DNA of 64,000 bases. Source: CALCNS01 sp937897315. GTDB taxonomy: Bacteria; Bacillota; JAAYKD01. The translations under genes and the position numbers were made by a program. Below the pieces are notes generated by a model. It did not search any database. It saw nothing but the letters and a program-made list of their open reading frames with translations, and was not told the DNA's origin. Shown in pieces: positions 8,691-17,187 of this stretch. The DNA is taken from positions 1-64,000 of the forward strand of contig DAINOJ010000010.1 of NCBI GenBank assembly GCA_036744005.1, given 5' to 3'. Numbering within the stretch: the stretch's first letter is position 1; each line of letters starts with the position of its first letter.

Positions 8691-10049
8691 TTAAATCTTT
8701 CCAGGTTCTTTGAGTCCGGTTTGACCGGTAAAATGAAACTCTCTGATTTTCATGGCAGGCATGTGTACTGTACCTATGAAAGCAGATATGCTTTGACCAT
8801 CAGAGCTGATTTCCTCTACTTGATTCAACGCTTTCAACATACTCTCGGTCATTCTCATGTTGGCTACCGCAGCCACAATTTGACCTTTTTCTATTTTGTA
8901 GAAGCCATCGCGAGTCAAGCCTGTTAGTAAAGCCTGTCTAGGATTGACTGGGTTCATATAATGGAACCTTGTCACCAGCAAACCTTCTTCGGTTTCAGCA
9001 ATAATCTGCTCCAGTGTTTTCTGTCCCGGCTCAATCACCATATTAACTGGTATCGCACCGGCAAAAAAACCCATGCCGACAGAATGTCCTGTGCTTGCAC
9101 GGCTTTCTTTGGCAGCGGTTTCTAAATCATATGCTACTTCTTTGGCAATGCCACGATCAATCAATGTCAATTTACTTCTTGGTGTACCTTCCATATCAAA
9201 CGGAAGGCCGAGAGCATTGGGGTCTTCCCAATCATCTTTGATCGTGATTTTCTCGTCAAAGAGTTTTTCTCCAAGGCGATCCGTCAAGAAACTCATTTTC
9301 TGTTGGATGCTCTTTGCTGAGAATCCCAAAAACGAAGTATACATCATCAAGTTAAACACGGCTTGAGGTTCCAAAACTACTGTATATGCACCAACCGGCA
9401 ACGTAATAGGATTCTGATTCATCTTTGCTTTCTGAAAAGCGGTGTCAAAGAGCGTTTTCAGGTTTAATTCTCCGGCCTTATGGCTAACTCCGGCAGCATA
9501 GCCCGATGCGCCATTTTCGTGTGAGACCAGAACATTGCATTGAACTTGGTTACCGCGATAATAACGTCGTATCCCTTTGGAGTTTCCAATAACAACCACT
9601 TCTTCAGCATAGGATAATTGCCCAAAAGCCTTATAGGGGTATTCAATGTACTTCAATTGTTCGGCTAACCGTAAAGCTCGTTGTTCAGCAGAAAATTCTA
9701 CAGCTAATTCTTTGTCTAACCTTTCTTGTTCCAAGAACATTGGCAACTCGACCAAATCGGGAACCATCTCTCCTTCTGGTAGGAAAACCAAGTTCTCTTT
9801 GGCCTCTTTAACTGCATTTGTTACACCTTCGCAAGTTATCATGTTGGTTGTGACCGAGCTTTTCTTGCGTTGATCAAAAAGAATGACTTGCAATTTGGTT
9901 TGGTCTTCGAAAACATTCTGATGAATCTCCGAGTTCGCAAAACGGGTGAGTCCCTCTGCCGAACCGGTAATCACGACATGGACCGGATATGGCGCAGCCG
10001 TATCAATTGCCCATTGAATCATTTCATACATTTGCTCTTTACGATACAT
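8691..10049 (-). CDS. pmbA: TldE/PmbA-like subunit of the TldD-TldE protease
   Basis: This 452-residue protein belongs to the TldD/PmbA (U62) family but lacks the HExxxH metal site, as expected of the TldE partner. In characterised systems TldD and TldE form a heterodimer that degrades unfolded or modified peptides inside the cell. Features include the N-terminal TRFANSEIHQN strand and the DMEGTPRSKLTLIDRGIAKEV segment conserved in TldE. The ATG at 10049 follows AGGTAGG; two upstream codons (GTG, TTG) are also in frame. It overlaps the tldD stop by 11 bases, so the pair is translationally coupled. Confidence 0.88.
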   Translation of the reverse strand: MYRKEQMYEMIQWAIDTAAPYPVHVVITGSAEGLTRFANSEIHQNVFEDQTKLQVILFDQRKKSSVTTNMITCEGVTNAVKEAKENLVFLPEGEMVPDLVELPMFLEQERLDKELAVEFSAEQRALRLAEQLKYIEYPYKAFGQLSYAEEVVVIGNSKGIRRYYRGNQVQCNVLVSHENGASGYAAGVSHKAGELNLKTLFDTAFQKAKMNQNPITLPVGAYTVVLEPQAVFNLMMYTSFLGFSAKSIQQKMSFLTDRLGEKLFDEKITIKDDWEDPNALGLPFDMEGTPRSKLTLIDRGIAKEVAYDLETAAKESRASTGHSVGMGFFAGAIPVNMVIEPGQKTLEQIIAETEEGLLVTRFHYMNPVNPRQALLTGLTRDGFYKIEKGQIVAAVANMRMTESMLKALNQVEEISSDGQSISAFIGTVHMPAMKIREFHFTGQTGLKEPGKI

Positions 10050-11487
10050 CTGCAACACCTACCTTCACGTTTCTAAAACGAGCCGGAGCAGATCCATGTC
10101 CAACATGGGCAACTTGACCCGGTTCACCTTTCCCACAATTGGGTGTGCCATACAATTGCCAGTATTTTTCGTTGGCAACTCCATCACAGCTATTCCAAAA
10201 TTCAGGTGTTATCCCGGTATAGATAGGATTCTTAAAAATCTTTCCTGTCTTCTTCCCATCCTTAATTTCATAAGCAATCTCTGTTGCGAACTGGAAATTG
10301 ACTCTGCGATCATCAATAGACCAGCTTTTGTTTACATCAAGATAGAAACCGTATTCAACCCCGGCGAACAATTCTTCTAATTCCAACTCTCCAGGCATAA
10401 GACTTATATTCGTCATGCGTACAATGGGTATTCTTCCCCAGCCATCGGCTCGGGCTGTACCATTGGGTAGTAGGTTTACCGCAGAAGCAGTATCACGACT
10501 CGTTAACACATTTTCGATAATCCCTTTGGTAATCACAGGAATATTTTGTGCAGCGATTCCATCATCATCATATCCAAAAGTTCCTAAACCTCTGGGGCAG
10601 GTGGCATCTGCTACAATGGTTATCTTTGACGAGCCATAATGATAATGACCTAACATACTCGGATTCACAAACGAGGTTCCGGCATACCCAGCTTCATGAC
10701 CTAATATACGATCTAGCTCTACAGGATGACCTACAGATTCATGTATTTGCAACGTTAACTGGGTTGGGTCAATGATCAAATCGAAATAACCCGAAGGGCA
10801 CTCTTCTGCAGTTAGTAACTCCATCGCTTCTAGAGCCACTCTGGGTGCATGTTTCAAGAAATCCATTTCCCGTATAAACTCGTACCCGGCAGTAGCATAG
10901 TTCCCTCTGGCAGAGTTGGGGTAACTACGTGTTTGCATGTCGCCTTTTGTCACCGCTACAGCATCGATTCCTCCACCGGACTCTACTAAAGTTTGCGTGA
11001 TATAGGATCCATCGGTATCTGCAAAGATTTTCTTCTCTTTTCTAAAACCCAACGCTCCATGAGTGCGAAAAATCTTTGGTGCAGCTTCCTGCATCGATTT
11101 CTCAGCATCGAAGAGCAACTGTATCTTGTCTTTTTTGGATATGGTAAAGGGGTCTTCTTTCACGGGAGTTTCGTAATGATCAACAATAACCGGTTTAACT
11201 CCCAGACGAATCGGTGATTTCTGTACTTTTCTACTAGCCCTGGCTATATCGATGGCCAATAATGCAGTTTGCTTCAACATTGAGAAATCTTGAGATGAGG
11301 CAAATCCCATTGACCCATCCAGAAACACTCGAATCCCATAGCCATAGGTACTAGTAGTACTCAATGTTTGGACCGTCATATTCTCTGTGACAATACTCTC
11401 TTGAATGATCTCATTGACACGCACATCCGCATAATCAATGTTTTGCTCTCTAAGGAATTCTAGCAAATTCTTAATCTCTTCTTTCAA
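10039..11487 (-). CDS. tldD: TldD metalloprotease
   Basis: This 482-residue catalytic partner of TldE carries the HESVGH zinc motif (HExxxH) near residue 253, followed by the conserved ILGHEAGYAGTSFVNPSMLG segment. The C-terminal part contains TNISLMPGELELEEL and PNCGKGEPGQVAHVGHGS, typical of TldD. Translation starts at a TTG six bases after a run of six G. The gene lies 26 bases after the amidohydrolase gene and overlaps tldE, so all three are probably co-transcribed. A role in peptide breakdown fits the peptidase-rich neighbourhood. Confidence 0.9.
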   Translation of the reverse strand: MKEEIKNLLEFLREQNIDYADVRVNEIIQESIVTENMTVQTLSTTSTYGYGIRVFLDGSMGFASSQDFSMLKQTALLAIDIARASRKVQKSPIRLGVKPVIVDHYETPVKEDPFTISKKDKIQLLFDAEKSMQEAAPKIFRTHGALGFRKEKKIFADTDGSYITQTLVESGGGIDAVAVTKGDMQTRSYPNSARGNYATAGYEFIREMDFLKHAPRVALEAMELLTAEECPSGYFDLIIDPTQLTLQIHESVGHPVELDRILGHEAGYAGTSFVNPSMLGHYHYGSSKITIVADATCPRGLGTFGYDDDGIAAQNIPVITKGIIENVLTSRDTASAVNLLPNGTARADGWGRIPIVRMTNISLMPGELELEELFAGVEYGFYLDVNKSWSIDDRRVNFQFATEIAYEIKDGKKTGKIFKNPIYTGITPEFWNSCDGVANEKYWQLYGTPNCGKGEPGQVAHVGHGSAPARFRNVKVGVADVS

Positions 11488-11513
11488 CGCTTTCCCCCCT
11501 CATTCTTCCAATA

Positions 11514-12809
11514 CTATTTTCGTAGCTCGTCTAGAATTCTAGACTTCGATGCTTTGACCTCAAACAGTACTTGTTCCATATCAATTGTTAAGTATTCACC
11601 GTTATTGTAGACGATTTGACCATCAATCATGGTCAGCACGACATCAGAACCCACAGATGAGTAAATTAGATGGTTTAGGATTTGATGCTCGGGTTGCCAA
11701 TGCGGACCACTCATATCAACCACAATTAAGTCCGCGCGTTTCCCCACTGCAATGTTGCCACTATCGGTTCTTCTCTGTGCAGCAAATCCATTCCCTATCG
11801 CCAAATCCAGAACCTCCATCGGCTTTATCTCGGTTGGATCTCCTAATCGATTTTTTTGCAATAAGGAGAAGAATTTGATTTCTTCTAACATATTTAAATT
11901 GTTGTTGCTAGCAACACTATCGGTACCTATCGCAACCCGAATCCCAGCTTTTCTCAATTTACCATAATCCAATACTCCACTGGCTAGTTTTAAATTACTT
12001 TTGGGGCAACTTGCTATAGTCACTTGGTGATTTGCCAAGATATCATAGTCCTCCCCTTCTAACCATACCCCATGTGCAGCGACAACCGGCACATCAAATA
12101 CTCCAAGACGATTAAAATATTGGACTGGCGTCAAGCCTTTCCTGCGACTTTTGCACCCTTCCACTTCTTCTTTGGTCTCAGATAAATGTAAGTGAATACC
12201 GGTTTTTAAGTCCTTGGCTAAGTTTACGGCTCCCCATACTGCTTTTTCATCAGTAGTATATTCAGCATGGATGCCGATGTCGATACGTATTAAGTCATCT
12301 CCGCTACCATTGTAGTTCAGGAATGCTTTTTTACTGTCGATGCACGCCGGACAACGAGTAAAGTCACCGCCAAAGGTACCGACTATTGTATGAGATAAAC
12401 TGGCTTTCATACCCGCCGAAATAAACGCTGAGGTCATTTTCGGTATAAAATAATACATATCCGTGGTTGACACGATTCCAAATCGCATCATTTCAGCGAT
12501 TCCAAGTAATGTTGCATGGTAAATATCTTCTTGTAATAGTCTGGCTTCAAATGGAAAAATACATTCATTCAACCACTTGGATAACACCATTCCTTCTCCA
12601 TAACCTCGCATGAGAGTCATTGGGGTATGACTGTGGCTATTCACAAATCCTGGCATTAGCAGCTTTCCATATCCATCAAATACTTCTTCTTGTTGCTGTA
12701 CCGGAGCATCCTTTCCAACATAAGTGATATTTCGGTTTTCAACTCTTACATAGCCGTTACTTTGAATGTTTCCGTATTCATCGAGATATGAAATATTTTT
12801 GAACAGCAC
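11514..12809 (-). CDS. Amidohydrolase, MTA/SAH deaminase-like
   Basis: This 431-residue TIM-barrel amidohydrolase belongs to the TrzN/MtaD subgroup. Metal ligands are visible as HSHTP (near residue 60), a His in HLHLSETKEEVEG, another in AAHGVWL, and the Asp in GTDSVASNN. This pattern fits 5'-methylthioadenosine or S-adenosylhomocysteine deaminase and related adenosine or guanine deaminases. Substrate assignment within the group is uncertain. Translation starts at a GTG eight bases after AAGGGGGG. It lies between the small membrane protein and tldD on the same strand. Confidence 0.8.
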   Translation of the reverse strand: MLFKNISYLDEYGNIQSNGYVRVENRNITYVGKDAPVQQQEEVFDGYGKLLMPGFVNSHSHTPMTLMRGYGEGMVLSKWLNECIFPFEARLLQEDIYHATLLGIAEMMRFGIVSTTDMYYFIPKMTSAFISAGMKASLSHTIVGTFGGDFTRCPACIDSKKAFLNYNGSGDDLIRIDIGIHAEYTTDEKAVWGAVNLAKDLKTGIHLHLSETKEEVEGCKSRRKGLTPVQYFNRLGVFDVPVVAAHGVWLEGEDYDILANHQVTIASCPKSNLKLASGVLDYGKLRKAGIRVAIGTDSVASNNNLNMLEEIKFFSLLQKNRLGDPTEIKPMEVLDLAIGNGFAAQRRTDSGNIAVGKRADLIVVDMSGPHWQPEHQILNHLIYSSVGSDVVLTMIDGQIVYNNGEYLTIDMEQVLFEVKASKSRILDELRK

Positions 12810-12858
12810 AGCAATCCCCCCTTACCTTATCGTTACTAGTTTATTTTCACCATTTCTC

Positions 12859-13020
12859 TTATAACTTCCTTCTTGGCATAAACAACATTGCGGCAAACAA
12901 ACTTCCAACCGCTAAATAGGCTCCTGCTATGACATGGTCGCCACCGCTAAACCAAGTATATCCACCATAAATTAACAAGATGACCGCTGCAACAAGCATC
13001 ATCACTCCGCCTTTGCTCAT
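12859..13020 (-). CDS. Small two-segment membrane protein
   Basis: This 53-residue protein starts at the ATG (MSKGGVMM) eight bases after AAGGAGG. An upstream in-frame start exists but lies at the glcD-like stop. Two hydrophobic stretches (about residues 6-20 and 27-46) are joined by a short WFSGGDHV loop, and the C-terminus is basic (PRRKL). I do not recognise a family. It is placed between the dehydrogenase and amidohydrolase genes in the same transcriptional run. Confidence 0.65.
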   Translation of the reverse strand: MSKGGVMMLVAAVILLIYGGYTWFSGGDHVIAGAYLAVGSLFAAMLFMPRRKL

Positions 13021-13040
13021 CACATATCCCTCCTTCCTCA

Positions 13041-14447
13041 TCACTTTGCATCGAAAATTTTCCCGGGGTTCAAAATACCCTTAGGGTCAAAGACGTTCTT
13101 TATTCCGCTCATTAAGTCCAGAACATCTTGCCCCAGCATTCGTAATAGATATGGTTTTTTCTCAATCCCTATTCCATGTTCGCCAGAAACCTGCCCTCGT
13201 AACTCTGCTGCCTTTCTATACAAGGCATTCATCACCTGGTTTTTTCTTTCAATCCACTCTTGTTCATCGATGTTCTTTCGTAATGCATACACGTGCAGGT
13301 TGCCATCTCCCGCATGGCCAAATCCACGAATCGGTAGATGGTAGAGCTGCTCCAATGTATGAGCATACGCCATAAACTCCGCGACTCGATTTCTGGGTAC
13401 AACCACATCGCATTCATCAATTTCATTAGCAGATGCTTTAATGGCTTCCAAAAAAGCTCCACGAGCGGTCCACAAACTGTCTTTTCGTTCTTTTGTATCG
13501 GCAAGAAAAACATCGGGGGCTCCGGTCTGTAAGCAAAGCTCGGCCACTTCCTCAAAAACCTTCATGAGTTCCTCCCGATTTTGGCCATCCAAGCTGACCA
13601 AAAGATAAGCATCGTATTGAGAGTCTGGAAAAGTTCGGCCCAAATACAACTCGGTATCCAGTAGGGTTTCTTTTTCAAGAAACTCAATCGCTACCGGCTG
13701 AAAACCTGAATGGAGTAGTTTGGGGACTGCTTCCATCGCCTCATCGAGAGATACATAGGGAATCAAAAGGCTGATGTTTTCTTTGGGCAACGGGATTAGA
13801 CGAAGTATCGCTTTCGTTATGACCGCTAGCGTTCCTTCAGAGCCAATAATCATATCTTTTAGGGCATAGCCCGATGAATTCTTCACTACTTTCCCAGATA
13901 AATCAAGTATTTTCCCAGTTGCTGTTACAATCTCCAATCCACGTACATACTCCCGGGTCACTCCATATTTTACAGCGCGCATCCCGCCCGCATTTGTGGA
14001 TATGTTTCCTCCAATACTGGCTGTTTTCTCACCCGGATCAGGGGGGTAGAAAAAACCTCTTTCTTCAGCATACCTTGTCACATCCATGAGCAATACCCCC
14101 GACTCGACAGTCAAGGTAAGATTCTCCGTATCCATCTCCAAAATTCGGTTCATTTTCTGCATATCTAAGACGATTCCACCAAATATTGGTACGGCTCCTC
14201 CTACCAATCCAGTCCCCTGTCCCCTTACAGTGACCGGAAGGCTATGCTGACTTGCATAAGCCAAAATATGCGCTACCTCCTGAGATGTTATCGGCTGAAT
14301 TACAACTTCAGGCATTGCTTTGATGGTGGATAACTCGTCATGAGTGATATCCTCGGGAATGCTACTACCGCTAAAAAAACGTTGAGGAGTTACATAGGAG
14401 AGCAATTCACATAGATGACTATTATTTATAGAATTAAATCTCTTCAT
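13041..14447 (-). CDS. FAD-linked 2-hydroxyacid (lactate/glycolate) dehydrogenase, LctD-like
   Basis: This 468-residue GlcD-family flavoprotein would oxidise lactate or a related 2-hydroxyacid. The N-terminal FAD-binding PCMH domain has PVTVRGQGTGLVGGAVP and PPDPGEKTASIGGNISTNAGG. The C-terminal oxidase domain has GHAGDGNLHVYAL and SGEHGIGIEKKPYL. The ATG at 14447 is set by GGGAGG; an ATG two codons upstream is too close. It overlaps the ETF alpha gene by 14 bases. The order etfB-etfA-dehydrogenase matches lctBCD of Acetobacterium woodii, where the complex couples lactate oxidation by NAD to ferredoxin oxidation. I infer the same here; the hydroxyacid is not certain. Confidence 0.85.
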   Translation of the reverse strand: MKRFNSINNSHLCELLSYVTPQRFFSGSSIPEDITHDELSTIKAMPEVVIQPITSQEVAHILAYASQHSLPVTVRGQGTGLVGGAVPIFGGIVLDMQKMNRILEMDTENLTLTVESGVLLMDVTRYAEERGFFYPPDPGEKTASIGGNISTNAGGMRAVKYGVTREYVRGLEIVTATGKILDLSGKVVKNSSGYALKDMIIGSEGTLAVITKAILRLIPLPKENISLLIPYVSLDEAMEAVPKLLHSGFQPVAIEFLEKETLLDTELYLGRTFPDSQYDAYLLVSLDGQNREELMKVFEEVAELCLQTGAPDVFLADTKERKDSLWTARGAFLEAIKASANEIDECDVVVPRNRVAEFMAYAHTLEQLYHLPIRGFGHAGDGNLHVYALRKNIDEQEWIERKNQVMNALYRKAAELRGQVSGEHGIGIEKKPYLLRMLGQDVLDLMSGIKNVFDPKGILNPGKIFDAK

Positions 14448-15645
14448 GGTCATACCTCCCTAACTTCATCGTTAAACATTCTGTCAATAGTGGCACGATT
14501 TCATATAAATCTCCTACAATGCCTAAGTGCGCTTGGTTGAAGATCGGTGCATTTAGATCGGAGTTCACTGCGATGATGTATTCTGCTCCCGAGATACCGG
14601 CAGAAAACTGCACAGAGCCTGAAATACCCAATGTAATCAGCAATTTGGGTTGTATGCTCTTCCCAGACAACCCAATCTGAAAACGTGGCTCTCCCCAACC
14701 CGCTTCAACAAGCGGCCTGCTATACGCTACTACCGCAGATAGCTTTTCGGCCAAGTCAAAGATGACCTTACAATCCTCTTTGCTCTTAACTCCTCTTCCA
14801 ATGGCAATAATCGTCTCAGCTTGACTAATATCGGAAGCAATCGGTTTGAGACGAGACTGAACCATCTTTATACCCGATGCTCGACTTGACTCATCGATGC
14901 ATCTATAAACCAACTTAGGGTTCCCCTTCACCTCCGTGCATAAGGCCTTCATCACGTGAGGTCGGACCGTGGCCATTTGTGGAGTTCCCTTATGAGTCTT
15001 AATCTGAGCCATAATATTACCACCAAACGCAGGTCGTATTTGGATCAACTTGCGATCCTCCTTCATCTGCAACTCTGTACAATCCGCTGTCAGTCCGGTT
15101 CGACATGCGGTTGCGACTCGTGGTGCCAAAGAACGTCCCAGCGGGGTTGCGCCGATGAGCAAAACGTTTGGTTTACAGTTTTGTATAAAATCCAATAATG
15201 CATTCTTATACGGTTCGATTCGATACTCGGAGTAGTCTGCATGGTCATAAATATAAACTTTCTGAACAGGTAGATTTCTAATTTCTGAATGCAAGAGATT
15301 TAGTTGACTCCCGATTACCACTGCCACTACTTCGTCATGGAGTGATTCGGCTAAAGAGAGTGCTTTGCCAATCAACTCGTAACCGACAGAGTGAAAAGCT
15401 CCGTTTTGCCACTCCAGAAAGACAGCGATGCTCCCTTTTCGTTCAACCGATGGATTGGATTCTTGCCAAAAAAAATACTCAGGAGCAAATTTCAAACACA
15501 TCTTACACACACGACAGTTCTCGTTGATATAGTAATACCCTTTTTCATCGATCTCAATTGCTTGAAAAGGACACATTTTCATATTATGTTCTGGTCTCTT
15601 GGGGGTTATTCTGACTACTCCAATACTAGCCAACAGAATCACCAC
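14434..15645 (-). CDS. etfA: Electron transfer flavoprotein alpha subunit with N-terminal Fe-S domain, LctC-like
   Basis: This 403-residue ETF alpha subunit has an N-terminal ferredoxin-like extension. Cys25 (CPFQAI) and Cys44, Cys47, Cys50 (CRVCKMC) supply exactly four ligands, so one [4Fe-4S] cluster is predicted rather than the two of longer homologues. The alpha domain follows (GKALSLAESL), and the FAD-binding C-terminus has GRGVKSKEDC, ISGSVQFSAGI and AVNSDLNAPIF. The likely start is a GTG close after AAAGG at 15645, overlapping etfB by 20 bases; a slightly later TTG is possible. With EtfB and the FAD dehydrogenase it should form a bifurcating or confurcating complex. Confidence 0.9.
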   Translation of the reverse strand: MVILLASIGVVRITPKRPEHNMKMCPFQAIEIDEKGYYYINENCRVCKMCLKFAPEYFFWQESNPSVERKGSIAVFLEWQNGAFHSVGYELIGKALSLAESLHDEVVAVVIGSQLNLLHSEIRNLPVQKVYIYDHADYSEYRIEPYKNALLDFIQNCKPNVLLIGATPLGRSLAPRVATACRTGLTADCTELQMKEDRKLIQIRPAFGGNIMAQIKTHKGTPQMATVRPHVMKALCTEVKGNPKLVYRCIDESSRASGIKMVQSRLKPIASDISQAETIIAIGRGVKSKEDCKVIFDLAEKLSAVVAYSRPLVEAGWGEPRFQIGLSGKSIQPKLLITLGISGSVQFSAGISGAEYIIAVNSDLNAPIFNQAHLGIVGDLYEIVPLLTECLTMKLGRYDHEEI

Positions 15646-16438
15646 CTTTGATCAAATGATGCTTCTCTAAGAAACTTAAAATCTCGGAACAACTATCCTT
15701 GGGATTGGTTTGCAACATCCTCTTTCCTTCTCTTTGAGGAGGAGGGAAAATCTTTTCTACCTGCGTAGCAGAACCCTCGGTGCCAAAATAAGTCTCCTCA
15801 TTCTCAAAAGAAGTCAACTCTTTGGATCCCCAAATCTGAAGTTTCTTCGCGGATGCTGCTTTTTTCAATAAATACGAGGGCAACCTGGGAACCGTTGAGT
15901 CCTTCTCAATGGTGAGTAAAGCAGGAAAAGAAACCAGACAGGTTTGAATGAAATCTGCATAGTCTGCTTCTACCAGAAGCTCCCCATTTTCCATTCGTAT
16001 CTTGCGGACCTGGGTGATATGTGGGATGTTAAGCCACTCGGCTATGGCCGGCCCTACTTGTGCGGTATCTCCATCTATGGTTTGTTTACCACATAGAATG
16101 AGGTGGACATCTCCTAAAAGGCAAATTCCTCTAGCTAGGGTATAAGAAGTAGCCAGCACATCCGCACCGGCAAACGCTTTATCAGTCAATAAAACACCTT
16201 CGTCAGCTCCCATGGACATCGCTTCCAGCAAAATATCTTTCGCTTGAGGCGGACCCATAGTCATCACGGAGACCCAACCTCCATATTGATCTTTTAAACG
16301 CAATCCCCACTCCAAAGAGAACAAATCATAAGGATTCATTTTAGAGAGGATTCCCTCACGTTTCATGATACCCGTTTTGGGATCTACAACTACATTCTGT
16401 GTATCGGGTACTTGTTTCAAACAAACAAGAATTTTCAT
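15626..16438 (-). CDS. etfB: Electron transfer flavoprotein beta subunit, LctB-like
   Basis: This 270-residue EtfB/FixA protein opens with MKILVCLKQVPDTQNV and contains MNPYDLFSLEWGLRLKD, SVMTMGPPQA and CGKQTIDGDTAQVGPAIAEWL, the family's AMP/FAD-binding signature. In bifurcating ETFs this subunit carries the second FAD and binds NAD. It is first of the three-gene set and overlaps etfA. A hairpin terminator (16502-16532) isolates it from the gene upstream, so its promoter should lie within about 16440-16500; I could not identify it. Confidence 0.93.
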   Translation of the reverse strand: MKILVCLKQVPDTQNVVVDPKTGIMKREGILSKMNPYDLFSLEWGLRLKDQYGGWVSVMTMGPPQAKDILLEAMSMGADEGVLLTDKAFAGADVLATSYTLARGICLLGDVHLILCGKQTIDGDTAQVGPAIAEWLNIPHITQVRKIRMENGELLVEADYADFIQTCLVSFPALLTIEKDSTVPRLPSYLLKKAASAKKLQIWGSKELTSFENEETYFGTEGSATQVEKIFPPPQREGKRMLQTNPKDSCSEILSFLEKHHLIKGGDSVG

Positions 16439-16501
16439 GCTTCCACCTCTAGTTGATTTTGCTTTGTCTGTTCGCTAATGATTTGGCAACTACCTGCAAA
16501 A

Positions 16502-16532
16502 GGGGCAGATGAATCTTCGATTCATCTGCCCC
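16502..16532 (-). terminator. Terminator of the fRMsr gene
   Basis: A 14-bp perfect stem (16502-16515 with 16519-16532) has a three-base loop. On the minus strand it is followed by CTTTTG. It lies six bases after the stop of the GAF-domain gene. Confidence 0.85.
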
Positions 16533-16538
16533 CTACCT

Positions 16539-17033
16539 TTATTCCCAGTTGCAACCCTTCACTAAAACTCGGACTAGCTCTTCAAGGAATGCCTGGTCTT
16601 CTTCATCAAATCTGGAAAAATCAGGGCTATCTATGTCGAGCACACCGTATACTCGCTCGTTATGAAGGAGTGGTATGACAATTTCAGAATTTGAAGCACT
16701 GTCACAAGCAATATGTCCTGGAAAAGCGTGTACATCTTCCACTCTTTGGGTTTCTTTTGTGGAAGCAGCCGTGCCGCATACTCCTTTACCAAGCGGAATC
16801 CGTATGCACGCCGGTTTCCCATGGAAGGGGCCTAATATTAATTGATTCTCCTCCGACAAATAGAAGCCAGCCCAATTGATATTTTGTAAACTATGATATA
16901 GCAATGATGCAGTATTTGCTATGTTTGCTATGACATGGCGCTCTCCCTCTATCAAAGCTTTGCACTGCTCTAACAAAAGTCCATATTGATCTGCTTTGCT
17001 CCCCGCTTGATTTGCTTTTAATTCGAAACTCAT
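16539..17033 (-). CDS. msrC: Free methionine-(R)-sulfoxide reductase (GAF domain)
   Basis: This single GAF domain of 164 residues would reduce free methionine-R-sulfoxide. Cys76, Cys86 and Cys110 have the same spacing (10 and 24) as the three catalytic Cys of the Escherichia coli enzyme, and NINWAGFYL plus GVLDIDSP are family signatures. GGAGG precedes the ATG, and a promoter lies at 17066-17095. It is monocistronic, ended by a strong hairpin. It acts in cytoplasmic oxidative-stress repair. Confidence 0.9.
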   Translation of the reverse strand: MSFELKANQAGSKADQYGLLLEQCKALIEGERHVIANIANTASLLYHSLQNINWAGFYLSEENQLILGPFHGKPACIRIPLGKGVCGTAASTKETQRVEDVHAFPGHIACDSASNSEIVIPLLHNERVYGVLDIDSPDFSRFDEEDQAFLEELVRVLVKGCNWE

Positions 17034-17065
17034 TTTTTATCCTCCACTTTTGCTAATTCTACTTT

Positions 17066-17095
17066 ATTATATCACGTCACTCCCCATGGAATCAA
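17066..17095 (-). promoter_or_regulatory. Promoter of the fRMsr gene
   Basis: Minus-strand TTGATT (17090-17095) and a consensus TATAAT (17066-17071) are 18 bases apart, 33 bases before the ATG. Confidence 0.65.
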
Positions 17096-17187
17096 TGATG
17101 CAAGTAGACAAGAATTTCTTCTGAGTGAAAAAGGTTTTTCTTAAAATTGAGTCGAAAAGACACAGAAATATGTTTGGAGGTGTCTAT

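Noticed and set aside
8691..10049. TldE as an active metalloprotease
   Set aside because: The HExxxH motif present in its partner TldD is absent.
14434..15645. Two [4Fe-4S] clusters in the EtfA extension
   Set aside because: Only four Cys are present before the alpha domain, enough for one cluster.
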